In this document: piece after piece, positions 50,853-57,925 of the stretch | Layout: each line of letters begins with the position of its first letter | Numbering within the stretch: the first letter of the stretch is position 1 | Assembly: GCA_029067085.1 (NCBI GenBank) | Contig: JAIEFE010000014.1 | Coordinates: 62,001-126,000, forward strand | Length of the DNA stretch: 64,000 nucleotides | Source: Lachnospiraceae bacterium | GTDB taxonomy: Bacteria > Bacillota > Clostridia > Lachnospirales > Lachnospiraceae | Reading direction: 5' to 3' | Translations under genes and position numbers: made by a program | Notes under the pieces: model-generated | Seen by the model: the letters and a program-made list of their open reading frames with translations, nothing else | The model's database searches: none | Told to the model about the DNA's origin: nothing

Positions 50853-52484
50853 TTATTTCCCAGCTTCTTCCAGAGTGCCGCTGATATTCTTAATCGCAAA
50901 CAGCACCACAACCATCAGCACGATACCCACGGGAAGCGCGATCCATGCACTCCGCACAAAGCCCGCCACGATATAGGTGACGAAAGATACCGCCGCCGCC
51001 ACGATCGCGTAGGGCAGCTGGGTGGAAACATGGTTCACGTGCTCGCACTGGGCCCCCGCCGAAGCCATAATGGTGGTATCCGAAATCGGGGAACAGTGAT
51101 CGCCGCAGACCGCGCCCGCCATACAAGCCGAGATCGAGATGATCATAAGCTGGGGATCGCTGTTCTGGAATACCGCGACTACAATGGGAATCAGAATACC
51201 GAAGGTTCCCCAGGATGTACCTGTCGCAAAGGCCAGGAAACATCCCACCAAAAAGATGATCGCCGGCAGGAAACTCATCATCGCTCCTGCGCCGGACTGC
51301 ACCAGTTCCGCCACAAATTCCTTTGCGCCCAGACTGTCTGTCATCGCCTTCAAAGACCATGCGAAGGTCAGGATCAGGATGGCCGGCACCATTGCGCGGA
51401 AGCCCTCGGGAATAGAATCCATGCACTCCTTAAAGGAAAGCACCCGTCGGATCTGGTAGAGAATGATCGTGACGACAAGACCGAAAAAGCTGCCAAACGT
51501 CAGGCCGAGAGACGCATCCGAGTTCGAGAATGCGGCAACAAAGCTTTCTCCCTCAAAGAAACCGCCCGTGTAGATCATGCCGATCACACAGCAGATGATC
51601 AGTGCGATAATGGGAATCAAAAGATCGATCACACTGCCCTTGGCACTGATCTGTTCTTCTTTTGCATTCGCATAAGGCCGTCCCGGCGTTGTGTAAAGAT
51701 CCCCTTTCAAAGCCGCATTTTGCTCGTGCTCCTTCATCTTGCCAAACTCTGTCTTCATCAGCACCATGCCGACCATCATAACAATGGTCAGGATCGCGTA
51801 AAAGTTATAAGGGATGGCCCTGATAAAAATGGAGAAACCATCCTCGCCCTCCACGAAACCCGTTACTGCCGCCGCCCAGGAGGAAATCGGCGCAATAATG
51901 CACACGGGCGCCGCCGTAGCATCGATCAGGTAGGAGAGCTTTGCCCTTGACACCTTAAACTTGTCCGTCACGGGCCGCATCACACTGCCCACCGTCAGAC
52001 AGTTGAAATAATCATCGATAAAGATGAGCACACCCAAAAGGATGGTTGCAAGCTGCGCACCCACGCGGTTCTTGATACGCGTTGCGGCAAACTGACCGAA
52101 GGCCGCAGAGCCTCCCGCCTTGTTCATCAGGCTGACCATAGTCCCCAGTATCACCAGAAATACCAGAATACCCACATTGTAGCTGTCCGAGAGAACACTG
52201 ATGATGCCGTCCTCAAAGATGTGGGTGATCGTCAGCTCGAACCGAAAGCCCGAGTACAGAAGGCCGCCCATCAGAATCCCCACAAACAGAGAACTGTAGA
52301 CCTCCTTCGTGATCAGCGCAAGCCCGATCGCCACAATAGCCGGAACCAGCGCCCAGAACGTTGCATGAAGAGCTGGCACATACTCCATTTCCTCCTCCGC
52401 TGCAAACACCGTGGTGGAAAATGCCAAAGCCATCAGAAGCGCCGTAGGCAGAAGCATCATCCACTTCTTTTTCATTCGTTTCAT
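50853..52484 (-). CDS. NhaC-family Na+/H+ antiporter
   Basis: A 543-residue membrane protein from the ATG at 52484, preceded by GGAGAAAGGGTT; an upstream in-frame ATG at 52505 is less likely. About 12 spans are visible. ALITKEVYSSLFVGILMGG, FIDDYFNCLTVGSVMRPVTD and CGDHCSPISDTTIMASAGA are typical of the NhaC family. The first hydrophobic segment ends TTVFAAEEE, like a cleavable signal. It may exchange Na+ for H+ or, as in MleN-type members, organic acids. Confidence 0.9.
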   Translation of the reverse strand: MKRMKKKWMMLLPTALLMALAFSTTVFAAEEEMEYVPALHATFWALVPAIVAIGLALITKEVYSSLFVGILMGGLLYSGFRFELTITHIFEDGIISVLSDSYNVGILVFLVILGTMVSLMNKAGGSAAFGQFAATRIKNRVGAQLATILLGVLIFIDDYFNCLTVGSVMRPVTDKFKVSRAKLSYLIDATAAPVCIIAPISSWAAAVTGFVEGEDGFSIFIRAIPYNFYAILTIVMMVGMVLMKTEFGKMKEHEQNAALKGDLYTTPGRPYANAKEEQISAKGSVIDLLIPIIALIICCVIGMIYTGGFFEGESFVAAFSNSDASLGLTFGSFFGLVVTIILYQIRRVLSFKECMDSIPEGFRAMVPAILILTFAWSLKAMTDSLGAKEFVAELVQSGAGAMMSFLPAIIFLVGCFLAFATGTSWGTFGILIPIVVAVFQNSDPQLMIISISACMAGAVCGDHCSPISDTTIMASAGAQCEHVNHVSTQLPYAIVAAAVSFVTYIVAGFVRSAWIALPVGIVLMVVVLFAIKNISGTLEEAGK

Positions 52485-52508
52485 AACCCTTTCTCCTTTT
52501 TGCACGTT

Positions 52509-52547
52509 TTACATAACTGTAACACTTTAGCACGCAAAAGCATTTTA
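52509..52547 (-). promoter_or_regulatory. Promoter and possible operator of the antiporter gene
   Basis: An extended -10, TGGTAAAAT (-10 at 52542-52547), lies about 60 bases before the ATG. Downstream of it, at 52509-52522, is the perfect 5-bp-arm palindrome TTACATAACTGTAA, placed where a repressor could block transcription. Confidence 0.35.
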
Positions 52548-52579
52548 CCACGTATGCAGAGAAAAGGAAAGAAAAATTT

Positions 52580-53374
52580 TCACAGCCTCGCCTCCATCAG
52601 ATTGCCCGATGCATATCTTCTGAGTCCTCTGTAAAATACCGCCACTGCCGCCCCGGACAACAGACAGGCATACCCGATCAACGCAAAAAACGTTCTGACA
52701 TCAAAGTTGACTATCACATGCAAAGGAAGCCAGACTGCCATTCCCACCGGAATGATAAAATACAGTAAAAAGCGTGAGATCCCCTCAAAAATGCCATCCG
52801 GATAAGTCCCAAAGCTTATCATACCCATGGTCATTTGACTTTGCAGGATATCCATCCGCACCAACCAGAAGGACAGACTACCCAAAAGCAGTGCAAAAGC
52901 GGTGAAGACAACCGTTCCCGTCACCGTAAACAGCAGAAACAGCAGAAATCCGCCCACACCGGGCCTGCAGGCACACGCAAGCACCACCCCATACAGAAGA
53001 TCGCCGACTGCCGAGATATTGGTAGATGAAGTCATCACACTGAGCAGTACGTTTTTCGGCTGTACCAGAAAGGAATCCAGCTTACCGCTAATGATCAGCT
53101 CCGACAGGGAAAACACTCTCGCAAACAAAATACGCGAGAGGCCAAACGACGCTGCTGTCAGCCCCCAGAGCAGCATGATCTCCCGCAGGGTATATCCCCC
53201 GACATCCTCCCGCAGCCGGAACAGGATAAACCACTGCACCAGAATCGATGCATCGTTCAGCACCATAAAGCAGACATTGGTGAGAAAGGTAACCTTGTTC
53301 ACCATCTCCCGCATGATATTGTATTTGATGGAAAGCAGGCACACCCGCACTTGATTTTTAGCCGCCGTTAACAT
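52580..53374 (-). CDS. ABC-2 type exporter permease
   Basis: A 264-residue membrane protein with about six spans, matching the COG3694 permease group (IKYNIMREMVNKVTFLTNVCF, ISRFLLYFIIPVGMAVWLP). It overlaps the other permease gene by 17 bases. Together with the ATPase it forms a complete exporter, with two different permeases. Confidence 0.88.
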   Translation of the reverse strand: MLTAAKNQVRVCLLSIKYNIMREMVNKVTFLTNVCFMVLNDASILVQWFILFRLREDVGGYTLREIMLLWGLTAASFGLSRILFARVFSLSELIISGKLDSFLVQPKNVLLSVMTSSTNISAVGDLLYGVVLACACRPGVGGFLLFLLFTVTGTVVFTAFALLLGSLSFWLVRMDILQSQMTMGMISFGTYPDGIFEGISRFLLYFIIPVGMAVWLPLHVIVNFDVRTFFALIGYACLLSGAAVAVFYRGLRRYASGNLMEARL

Positions 53375-54149
53375 ACAGCTTTCTAACCCCCTTCCTGTAG
53401 ATCAAAACCATCAGCCCGCAGCCGACAGCCAGATACACAACCTGTGCCGCCACAATTTCCAGACATTTTGCCGGACTGAAATCCACGATCAGTTTGGCCG
53501 GACCGTAACACACCGTATAGATCGGTGTCAATTTCAATAACGGCTGTAATGCTTTTGGAAAGATCTCAACCGGAAACATGATCCCCACCACCAGGATCAG
53601 CTTATTGTACAGCCACTGAAACGGCGCCGTATCCTCAATCCAGAAAGAAAACAGACTGATGCACAGCTTGAATACCGCATTGATGGTGATCCCCAAAATC
53701 ACGCAGAGCGCCATCACAGGAAGCGTTATCAGCCGAAACCGCGGCAGGGGCCCGACCATCACCGCCCCGATCACTGCCGCCACCGCCGCATACATGGGCA
53801 GTCTGACGCTCCATTCACCGGTGTATTTGGTCAGAATATACAGTGTATAGTGGTAAGGTCTGTTTATCCGATAGGCAATATTGCCGCCCCGGATATCCCC
53901 CGCTACCTCGCCCGCAACCACGTTCGCGTTGGAACCGAAATACAGCATCTCCGTCATCATCACATACCAGATCATCTGCTCCTTCGTATAGCCCGCGATC
54001 AGTTCCTCCGGCGTTCGGTACATGTATCCCCAGAGCTTGATAAAAATAAAGATAAATACAAAATAAGTGAAAAATCCTATTGCCACATTGGCCGCATACT
54101 GCAGGTTTTCCAGCAGAACAGACTGATAAATGACCGCATACTTTCTCAT
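53358..54149 (-). CDS. ABC-2 type exporter permease
   Basis: A 263-residue membrane protein with about six spans, matching the COG4587 permease group (KYAVIYQSVLLENLQYAANV, GDIRGGNIAYRINRPYHYTL). It overlaps the ATPase gene by 4 bases (ATGA). The substrate is unknown; related systems export drugs or lipids. Confidence 0.88.
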   Translation of the reverse strand: MRKYAVIYQSVLLENLQYAANVAIGFFTYFVFIFIFIKLWGYMYRTPEELIAGYTKEQMIWYVMMTEMLYFGSNANVVAGEVAGDIRGGNIAYRINRPYHYTLYILTKYTGEWSVRLPMYAAVAAVIGAVMVGPLPRFRLITLPVMALCVILGITINAVFKLCISLFSFWIEDTAPFQWLYNKLILVVGIMFPVEIFPKALQPLLKLTPIYTVCYGPAKLIVDFSPAKCLEIVAAQVVYLAVGCGLMVLIYRKGVRKLYVNGG

Positions 54150-55018
54150 TTTTCCGCTATCCTTTCCTCCGATTTATAAATCTCCGTAATGATCTCCTCC
54201 AACGATATGGATAAGGAATCTCCATTCTCTGCTGCCTTTTCATGCGCCTGAGTGTCGGCTGCCCGTTTATCCGGATAATGGTGTTTCAAATGTTCCACCG
54301 AATCATCCAGCACGATCCGCCCGGCATTCACGATGATAATGCGCCTGCAAAGCTTCTCAATATCGCCTACATCATGACTGGTCAGAAAGATCGTGGTATG
54401 CTCCTCCTGATTCATCTGCATGATCAGGGAACGAATATTTTCTTTTACCACCGGGTCCAGTCCGATCGTCGGCTCATCCAGAAACAATACCTTCGGTTTA
54501 TGGATCAGGGAAGCCACGATCTCACAGCGTATCCGCTGTCCCAGAGACAAATTTCTGACAGGTGTGTCAATAAAGGATCCCAGCGCAAACCGCTCCGAAA
54601 GTTCTTCTATCCTAGCCTCCGTCTCCCTCTCCGAGAGGTCGTAAATCGCCCCGAAAAACCGAAAGTTATCATAGGGCGTCAGATGCGTCCAGAGCTGTTC
54701 TTTCTGCCCGAACACCGTGCCGATCTGATAGGCAAGCTGCTTTCTCTTTTTTGTCGGGTCAACTCCCAGTACTTCCACCCGGCCGCCGTCAGGATAAAGG
54801 ATGCCTGTCAGCATTTTGATCGTTGTGCTCTTTCCCGCGCCGTTTGGTCCGATAAATGCCAGCATCTCGCCCTCTTCCACGGTAAAGGAAACACCGTTCA
54901 CGGCCTGAATCTTCTCCGTCTGCGGATGCAGGATCGCCTTGATGCTGCCCGTCATTCCCTTTTCCTTTTTCTTCACCCGAAATGTCTTCGATAAATCTTC
55001 CACTCTGATCACCTGCAT
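54146..55018 (-). CDS. ABC exporter ATP-binding protein
   Basis: A 290-residue ATPase of the COG4586 group. It has Walker A GPNGAGKSTTIKML, Q-loop GTVFGQKEQLW, signature LSLGQRIRCEIV, Walker B VLFLDEPTIGLD and the switch His in LTSHDVG. The start at 55018 is preferred over 55021: it shares a base with the stop of an uORF (TGATG) and lies 6 bases after GGGAG. Expression is probably controlled by the attenuator leader at 55019-55338. Confidence 0.93.
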   Translation of the reverse strand: MQVIRVEDLSKTFRVKKKEKGMTGSIKAILHPQTEKIQAVNGVSFTVEEGEMLAFIGPNGAGKSTTIKMLTGILYPDGGRVEVLGVDPTKKRKQLAYQIGTVFGQKEQLWTHLTPYDNFRFFGAIYDLSERETEARIEELSERFALGSFIDTPVRNLSLGQRIRCEIVASLIHKPKVLFLDEPTIGLDPVVKENIRSLIMQMNQEEHTTIFLTSHDVGDIEKLCRRIIIVNAGRIVLDDSVEHLKHHYPDKRAADTQAHEKAAENGDSLSISLEEIITEIYKSEERIAEK

Positions 55019-55042
55019 CATTGTCTCCCTTCTTTCTCGTAT

Positions 55043-55095
55043 AAAAAGAGAACCGCCTGTTCCATACACTTCCGTGTATTTCCCATGCGGTTCTC
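55043..55095 (-). terminator. Leader terminator of the ABC exporter operon
   Basis: On the minus strand GAGAACCGC (55087-55095) pairs with GCGGTTCTC (55048-55056), with an inner stem ATACAC/GTGTAT, followed by TTTTT. It lies before the first gene, which marks it as an attenuator and not an operon end. Confidence 0.8.
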
Positions 55096-55178
55096 ATTCC
55101 TATTTGAATCCTGATTCCCGCATAGCCAAATAAGACTTTCCGTCTACCGGCCATGCGCTCGCGGGCTTTTCGCCGCCC

Positions 55179-55256
55179 TCAGGCTGTGACCGTTTTCTGA
55201 AAAATCTGCTGCATACCAATAATGACCATAAACGGGACTAGATTCCTATAAAACAT
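55179..55256 (-). CDS. Leader peptide (uORF), 25 codons
   Basis: It starts at an ATG (55254-55256) with GGAGG seven bases before it, the strongest ribosome site of the region, and ends in TGA. The peptide begins MFYRNLVPFMVIIGMQQIF and ends QKTVTA; it is hydrophobic with a basic residue early. No homologue is recognised. Position and site suggest it is translated for control, not for a product function. Confidence 0.6.
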   Translation of the reverse strand: MFYRNLVPFMVIIGMQQIFQKTVTA

Positions 55257-55338
55257 ATTGCTCCCTCCGCCAAAGACTCAACTCATCTATGAAATCATAA
55301 GTTGTCAAGTTTTTCTTCGACTTTTTAAATTTTCAGAT

Positions 55339-55367
55339 AGCATATCACAGTCTTTTGAATCTGTCAA
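55339..55367 (-). promoter_or_regulatory. Sigma-A promoter of the ABC exporter leader
   Basis: On the minus strand TTGACA (55362-55367), a 17-base spacer and TATGCT (55339-55344), with an extended TG before the -10. Transcription would begin near 55332. The stretch from 55368 to 55476 holds only the 3' flank of the GH95 gene. Confidence 0.75.
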
Positions 55368-55476
55368 ACACTTATTTACTTATTTTCTTCATCCTGCCGG
55401 ACTGCTCCCGCCTGCAGGCTCATTTCTTTCCGGTAGCACTTTCGGAAAAAGCAGAGCATTTATCCTTCTTAGGCTT

Positions 55477-57828
55477 CTACGGCTTTAACTCGTATTCTTC
55501 CGCCACAAACGCTTCAAAAGAAAAGCCGGTCTCTGTCCTGTTCACCGTGACCGTCTTGCCTCTGCAGACAACGGACAGTTCCTTTCCGATCACTGCAATT
55601 TTCCCGCTAAACTGCGGTCTTACCACAGCGCGTGAAAGACTGCCATCCTCCCAGTACAGGTCAACCTCATGTCCGCCTCTGGCCAAAAGTCCCTTGCAGC
55701 TTCCCTTCTTCCAGGATACCGGCAATGCCGGAAGAAAATGCAGCCCCAGATGGCTTTGCAGGAGACATTCCGCGATACCTGCGGCCGCACCGAGATTTCC
55801 GTCAATCTGAAAGACAAAGCCGGCATTTAATAGGCTGCGGGACGTGGAATCCGTCAGCATCTTATGTATATTTTTATCGGAACTCACCCCATCCCTGAAA
55901 CGTGCATCCAGACAGATCTGCCACGCCAAAGGCCAACCGTCACGTCCTGCTCCGTGCGCTCTGCGGCGCTCCAGGGATATCTTTGCCGCCTCCATAAACT
56001 CCGGGGTATCCCTCCAGTTAATGGAAGATCCCGGATACACGGCATATAAGTGGGAAACATGGCCCATGCCGGGATCCTGCTCCGAATAATCCTGGTTCCA
56101 TTCCATCAGCTGTCCCTCGGAGCCGATTTGATCCCCGGGAAGTTTTTCGATTATGGTTTTTAATACCTCACCATATTTCAGGTCAATTCCCAGAATCTTC
56201 TGTATCTCGATACATGCCCCGAAAAATTCGCGCAATAGTTGATTGTCCATAGCAGGGCTCACACACAAAGGTGTATCCGAACCGTCCGCAAGGTAGTACC
56301 GGTTCTCCGGAGATACTGACGGACAGGTAAGCAGCTGTCCATCTACCTCTACCAGAAAATCTTCATAAAACAATGCCATATCCTTTAGAATCGGATACAT
56401 GCGCTCCAATACACTCTTATCTCCGGTATACAGATAGTGCTCCCACACATGCATTCCCATCCATGCCCCGCCCGTTACCCAAGGCGTGGATGCCATATAG
56501 ACATCCTGCGGTGCACAGTCGCCGTAATAGTCTGTATTGTGATGACACACCATTCCTCTCATACCGTACATCACATCGGCTGTCTTCTTTCCCGGCTCAT
56601 GCATCGTCTCAAGCAAATCCATCAGGGGTTCATGGAGGCTTGTCAGATTGCCGACGCATGCCAGCCAGTAATTCATCTGCAGATTGATATTAATGGTATA
56701 CTTACTGTCCCACATCGGCATAAAATCAGCATTCCAGATTCCCTGGAGATTTAACGGCGAACTACCCTGCCTGCTGCCGGATACGATCAGATATCGCCCG
56801 AATTGGAAATACAGCGCAGCCAGAGCCGGTTCCTTTCCGCCATTGCGCAGTGCGTTAAGCCGCTGTTCCAGACTGCCGCAGACAGGTTCCCCCAAGTCCA
56901 GCTGACAGCGCTCCATGAGGGCTGCAAAATCCCTGACATGCTCTTCCTTCAAAGTCCGATATCCCTTTTCCTGAGCTGTATTCAGGTTTTTGATCACTTC
57001 TGCACGCGGATCCGGAAAACGATTAGAGGTGGCAGTCGTCAGATAAATTGTCACTTCACTGCAGTTCTCAGCCGTCAGCTGGGATACCGGATTGATCAGT
57101 TTTCCATCACATTCTACTCGAAATGCTGCTGCAAACTGCACCCCTGCATCATTTCCCGCCATTAAGAAAGTATTGTCGTCTATGGTTCTGGCAAAATCCA
57201 CCTGCGTTCCCGGCCATCCGCCTCCTCTGGCCTGCATGCCGGGGCGGCGGTCATCCTCAATATACGTATCGGATACGGTGACACGGTCCAGCTTCAATTC
57301 CAACCGAATCGCCCGAGGCAGGTCTGAAGTGAGACGGATACACATCACCTGGCCTGGATTGCTGATGAACATTTCTCTGTGATAGAAAACATTTTCCAAC
57401 TTGTGATCCACCGTGAGAACTCCCGTCATCAGATTCAGATCCATACGATATGCCTCCGGTTTCGGAGGCTGGAGCCTTCCACCCATAGCAAACGGCATCT
57501 TTTGATTCAGAGCCATATTCAATTGTCCGATGAAGGTATAATGTCGCTGAGAACAAGGAACTCCCGCCATATACTGCGCGATCATTTCCTCCGCATCATG
57601 CATCTTTCCTTCCAGAACCAGCCTGCGAATCTCCGGAAGTTTTTCCTTGTACGCCGGATTATTACGATCCATCGCCAAACCATGCCACAGAGAATCGTCA
57701 TTCAGCGGAATGCGTTCCATATCGGTCTCCCCGTAAATCATAGCTCCCAATCTTCCGTTTCCCAACGGCAGTGCATCTTCCCACACTTTTGCCGGACTGT
57801 CATAATACATGTGATTATTGTGTTCCAT
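55477..57828 (-). CDS. GH95 family glycosidase (alpha-L-fucosidase-like)
   Basis: A 783-residue enzyme. WEDALPLGNGRLGAMIYGET with IPLNDDSLWHG is the GH95 start signature, SRQGSSPLNLQGIWNADFMP and INLQMNYWLA belong to the (alpha/alpha)6 core, and LMEWNQDYSEQDPGMGHVSH carries the catalytic Glu. GH95 enzymes cleave alpha-1,2-fucose from milk and mucin glycans; some act on alpha-L-galactose. There is no signal peptide, so it is cytoplasmic and works on imported oligosaccharides. Confidence 0.92.
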   Translation of the reverse strand: MEHNNHMYYDSPAKVWEDALPLGNGRLGAMIYGETDMERIPLNDDSLWHGLAMDRNNPAYKEKLPEIRRLVLEGKMHDAEEMIAQYMAGVPCSQRHYTFIGQLNMALNQKMPFAMGGRLQPPKPEAYRMDLNLMTGVLTVDHKLENVFYHREMFISNPGQVMCIRLTSDLPRAIRLELKLDRVTVSDTYIEDDRRPGMQARGGGWPGTQVDFARTIDDNTFLMAGNDAGVQFAAAFRVECDGKLINPVSQLTAENCSEVTIYLTTATSNRFPDPRAEVIKNLNTAQEKGYRTLKEEHVRDFAALMERCQLDLGEPVCGSLEQRLNALRNGGKEPALAALYFQFGRYLIVSGSRQGSSPLNLQGIWNADFMPMWDSKYTININLQMNYWLACVGNLTSLHEPLMDLLETMHEPGKKTADVMYGMRGMVCHHNTDYYGDCAPQDVYMASTPWVTGGAWMGMHVWEHYLYTGDKSVLERMYPILKDMALFYEDFLVEVDGQLLTCPSVSPENRYYLADGSDTPLCVSPAMDNQLLREFFGACIEIQKILGIDLKYGEVLKTIIEKLPGDQIGSEGQLMEWNQDYSEQDPGMGHVSHLYAVYPGSSINWRDTPEFMEAAKISLERRRAHGAGRDGWPLAWQICLDARFRDGVSSDKNIHKMLTDSTSRSLLNAGFVFQIDGNLGAAAGIAECLLQSHLGLHFLPALPVSWKKGSCKGLLARGGHEVDLYWEDGSLSRAVVRPQFSGKIAVIGKELSVVCRGKTVTVNRTETGFSFEAFVAEEYELKP

Positions 57829-57855
57829 TCAAATCCTCCATTTTGAACTGTATGT

Positions 57856-57890
57856 CGAAAAATAGCAGACTTTTCAGTCTGCTATTTCAA
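57856..57890 (-). terminator. Intrinsic terminator between GH2 and GH95 genes
   Basis: A 12-bp perfect stem, AAATAGCAGACT (57860-57871) and AGTCTGCTATTT (57876-57887), with loop GAAA on the minus strand and a short T tail. It ends the GH2 transcript 36 bases after its stop. Confidence 0.65.
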
Positions 57891-57925
57891 AATTGATAAC
57901 CGATTGCTCTGGTCAAAGAGCAGCT

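Larger units (their letters stand above)
55019..55338 (-). promoter_or_regulatory. Attenuator leader of the ABC exporter operon
   Basis: The leader of about 315 bases carries a 25-codon uORF (55179-55256), then four pairing segments: 1 GCATGGCC (55149-55156), 2 GGCTATGCGG (55118-55127), 3 GAGAACCGCATGGG (55082-55095), 4 GCGGTTCTC (55048-55056). Segments 1:2 pair over 8 bases with one G-U, 2:3 pair over ATGCGG/CCGCAT, and 3:4 form a 9-bp stem before TTTTT. So 1:2 plus 3:4 gives termination and 2:3 gives antitermination. A ribosome stalled on the uORF could free segment 2. A second short uORF (55018-55086) runs through the terminator and ends on the ATPase start. Confidence 0.7.

Noticed and set aside
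50841..51950. A 369-codon open frame on the plus strand
   Set aside because: Antisense to the NhaC gene; rich in His, Arg and Asp with no fold, a shadow of membrane codons.
55245..55273. Alternative promoter TTGGCG-N17-TATAGG for the ABC leader
   Set aside because: The same bases form the Shine-Dalgarno and first codons of the leader peptide, and a better promoter lies at 55339-55367.
55019..55338. A known metabolite riboswitch in the ABC leader
   Set aside because: I compared it by eye with c-di-GMP, guanidine, fluoride, cobalamin, THF and SAM consensus cores and none fits; a uORF-driven attenuator explains it better.
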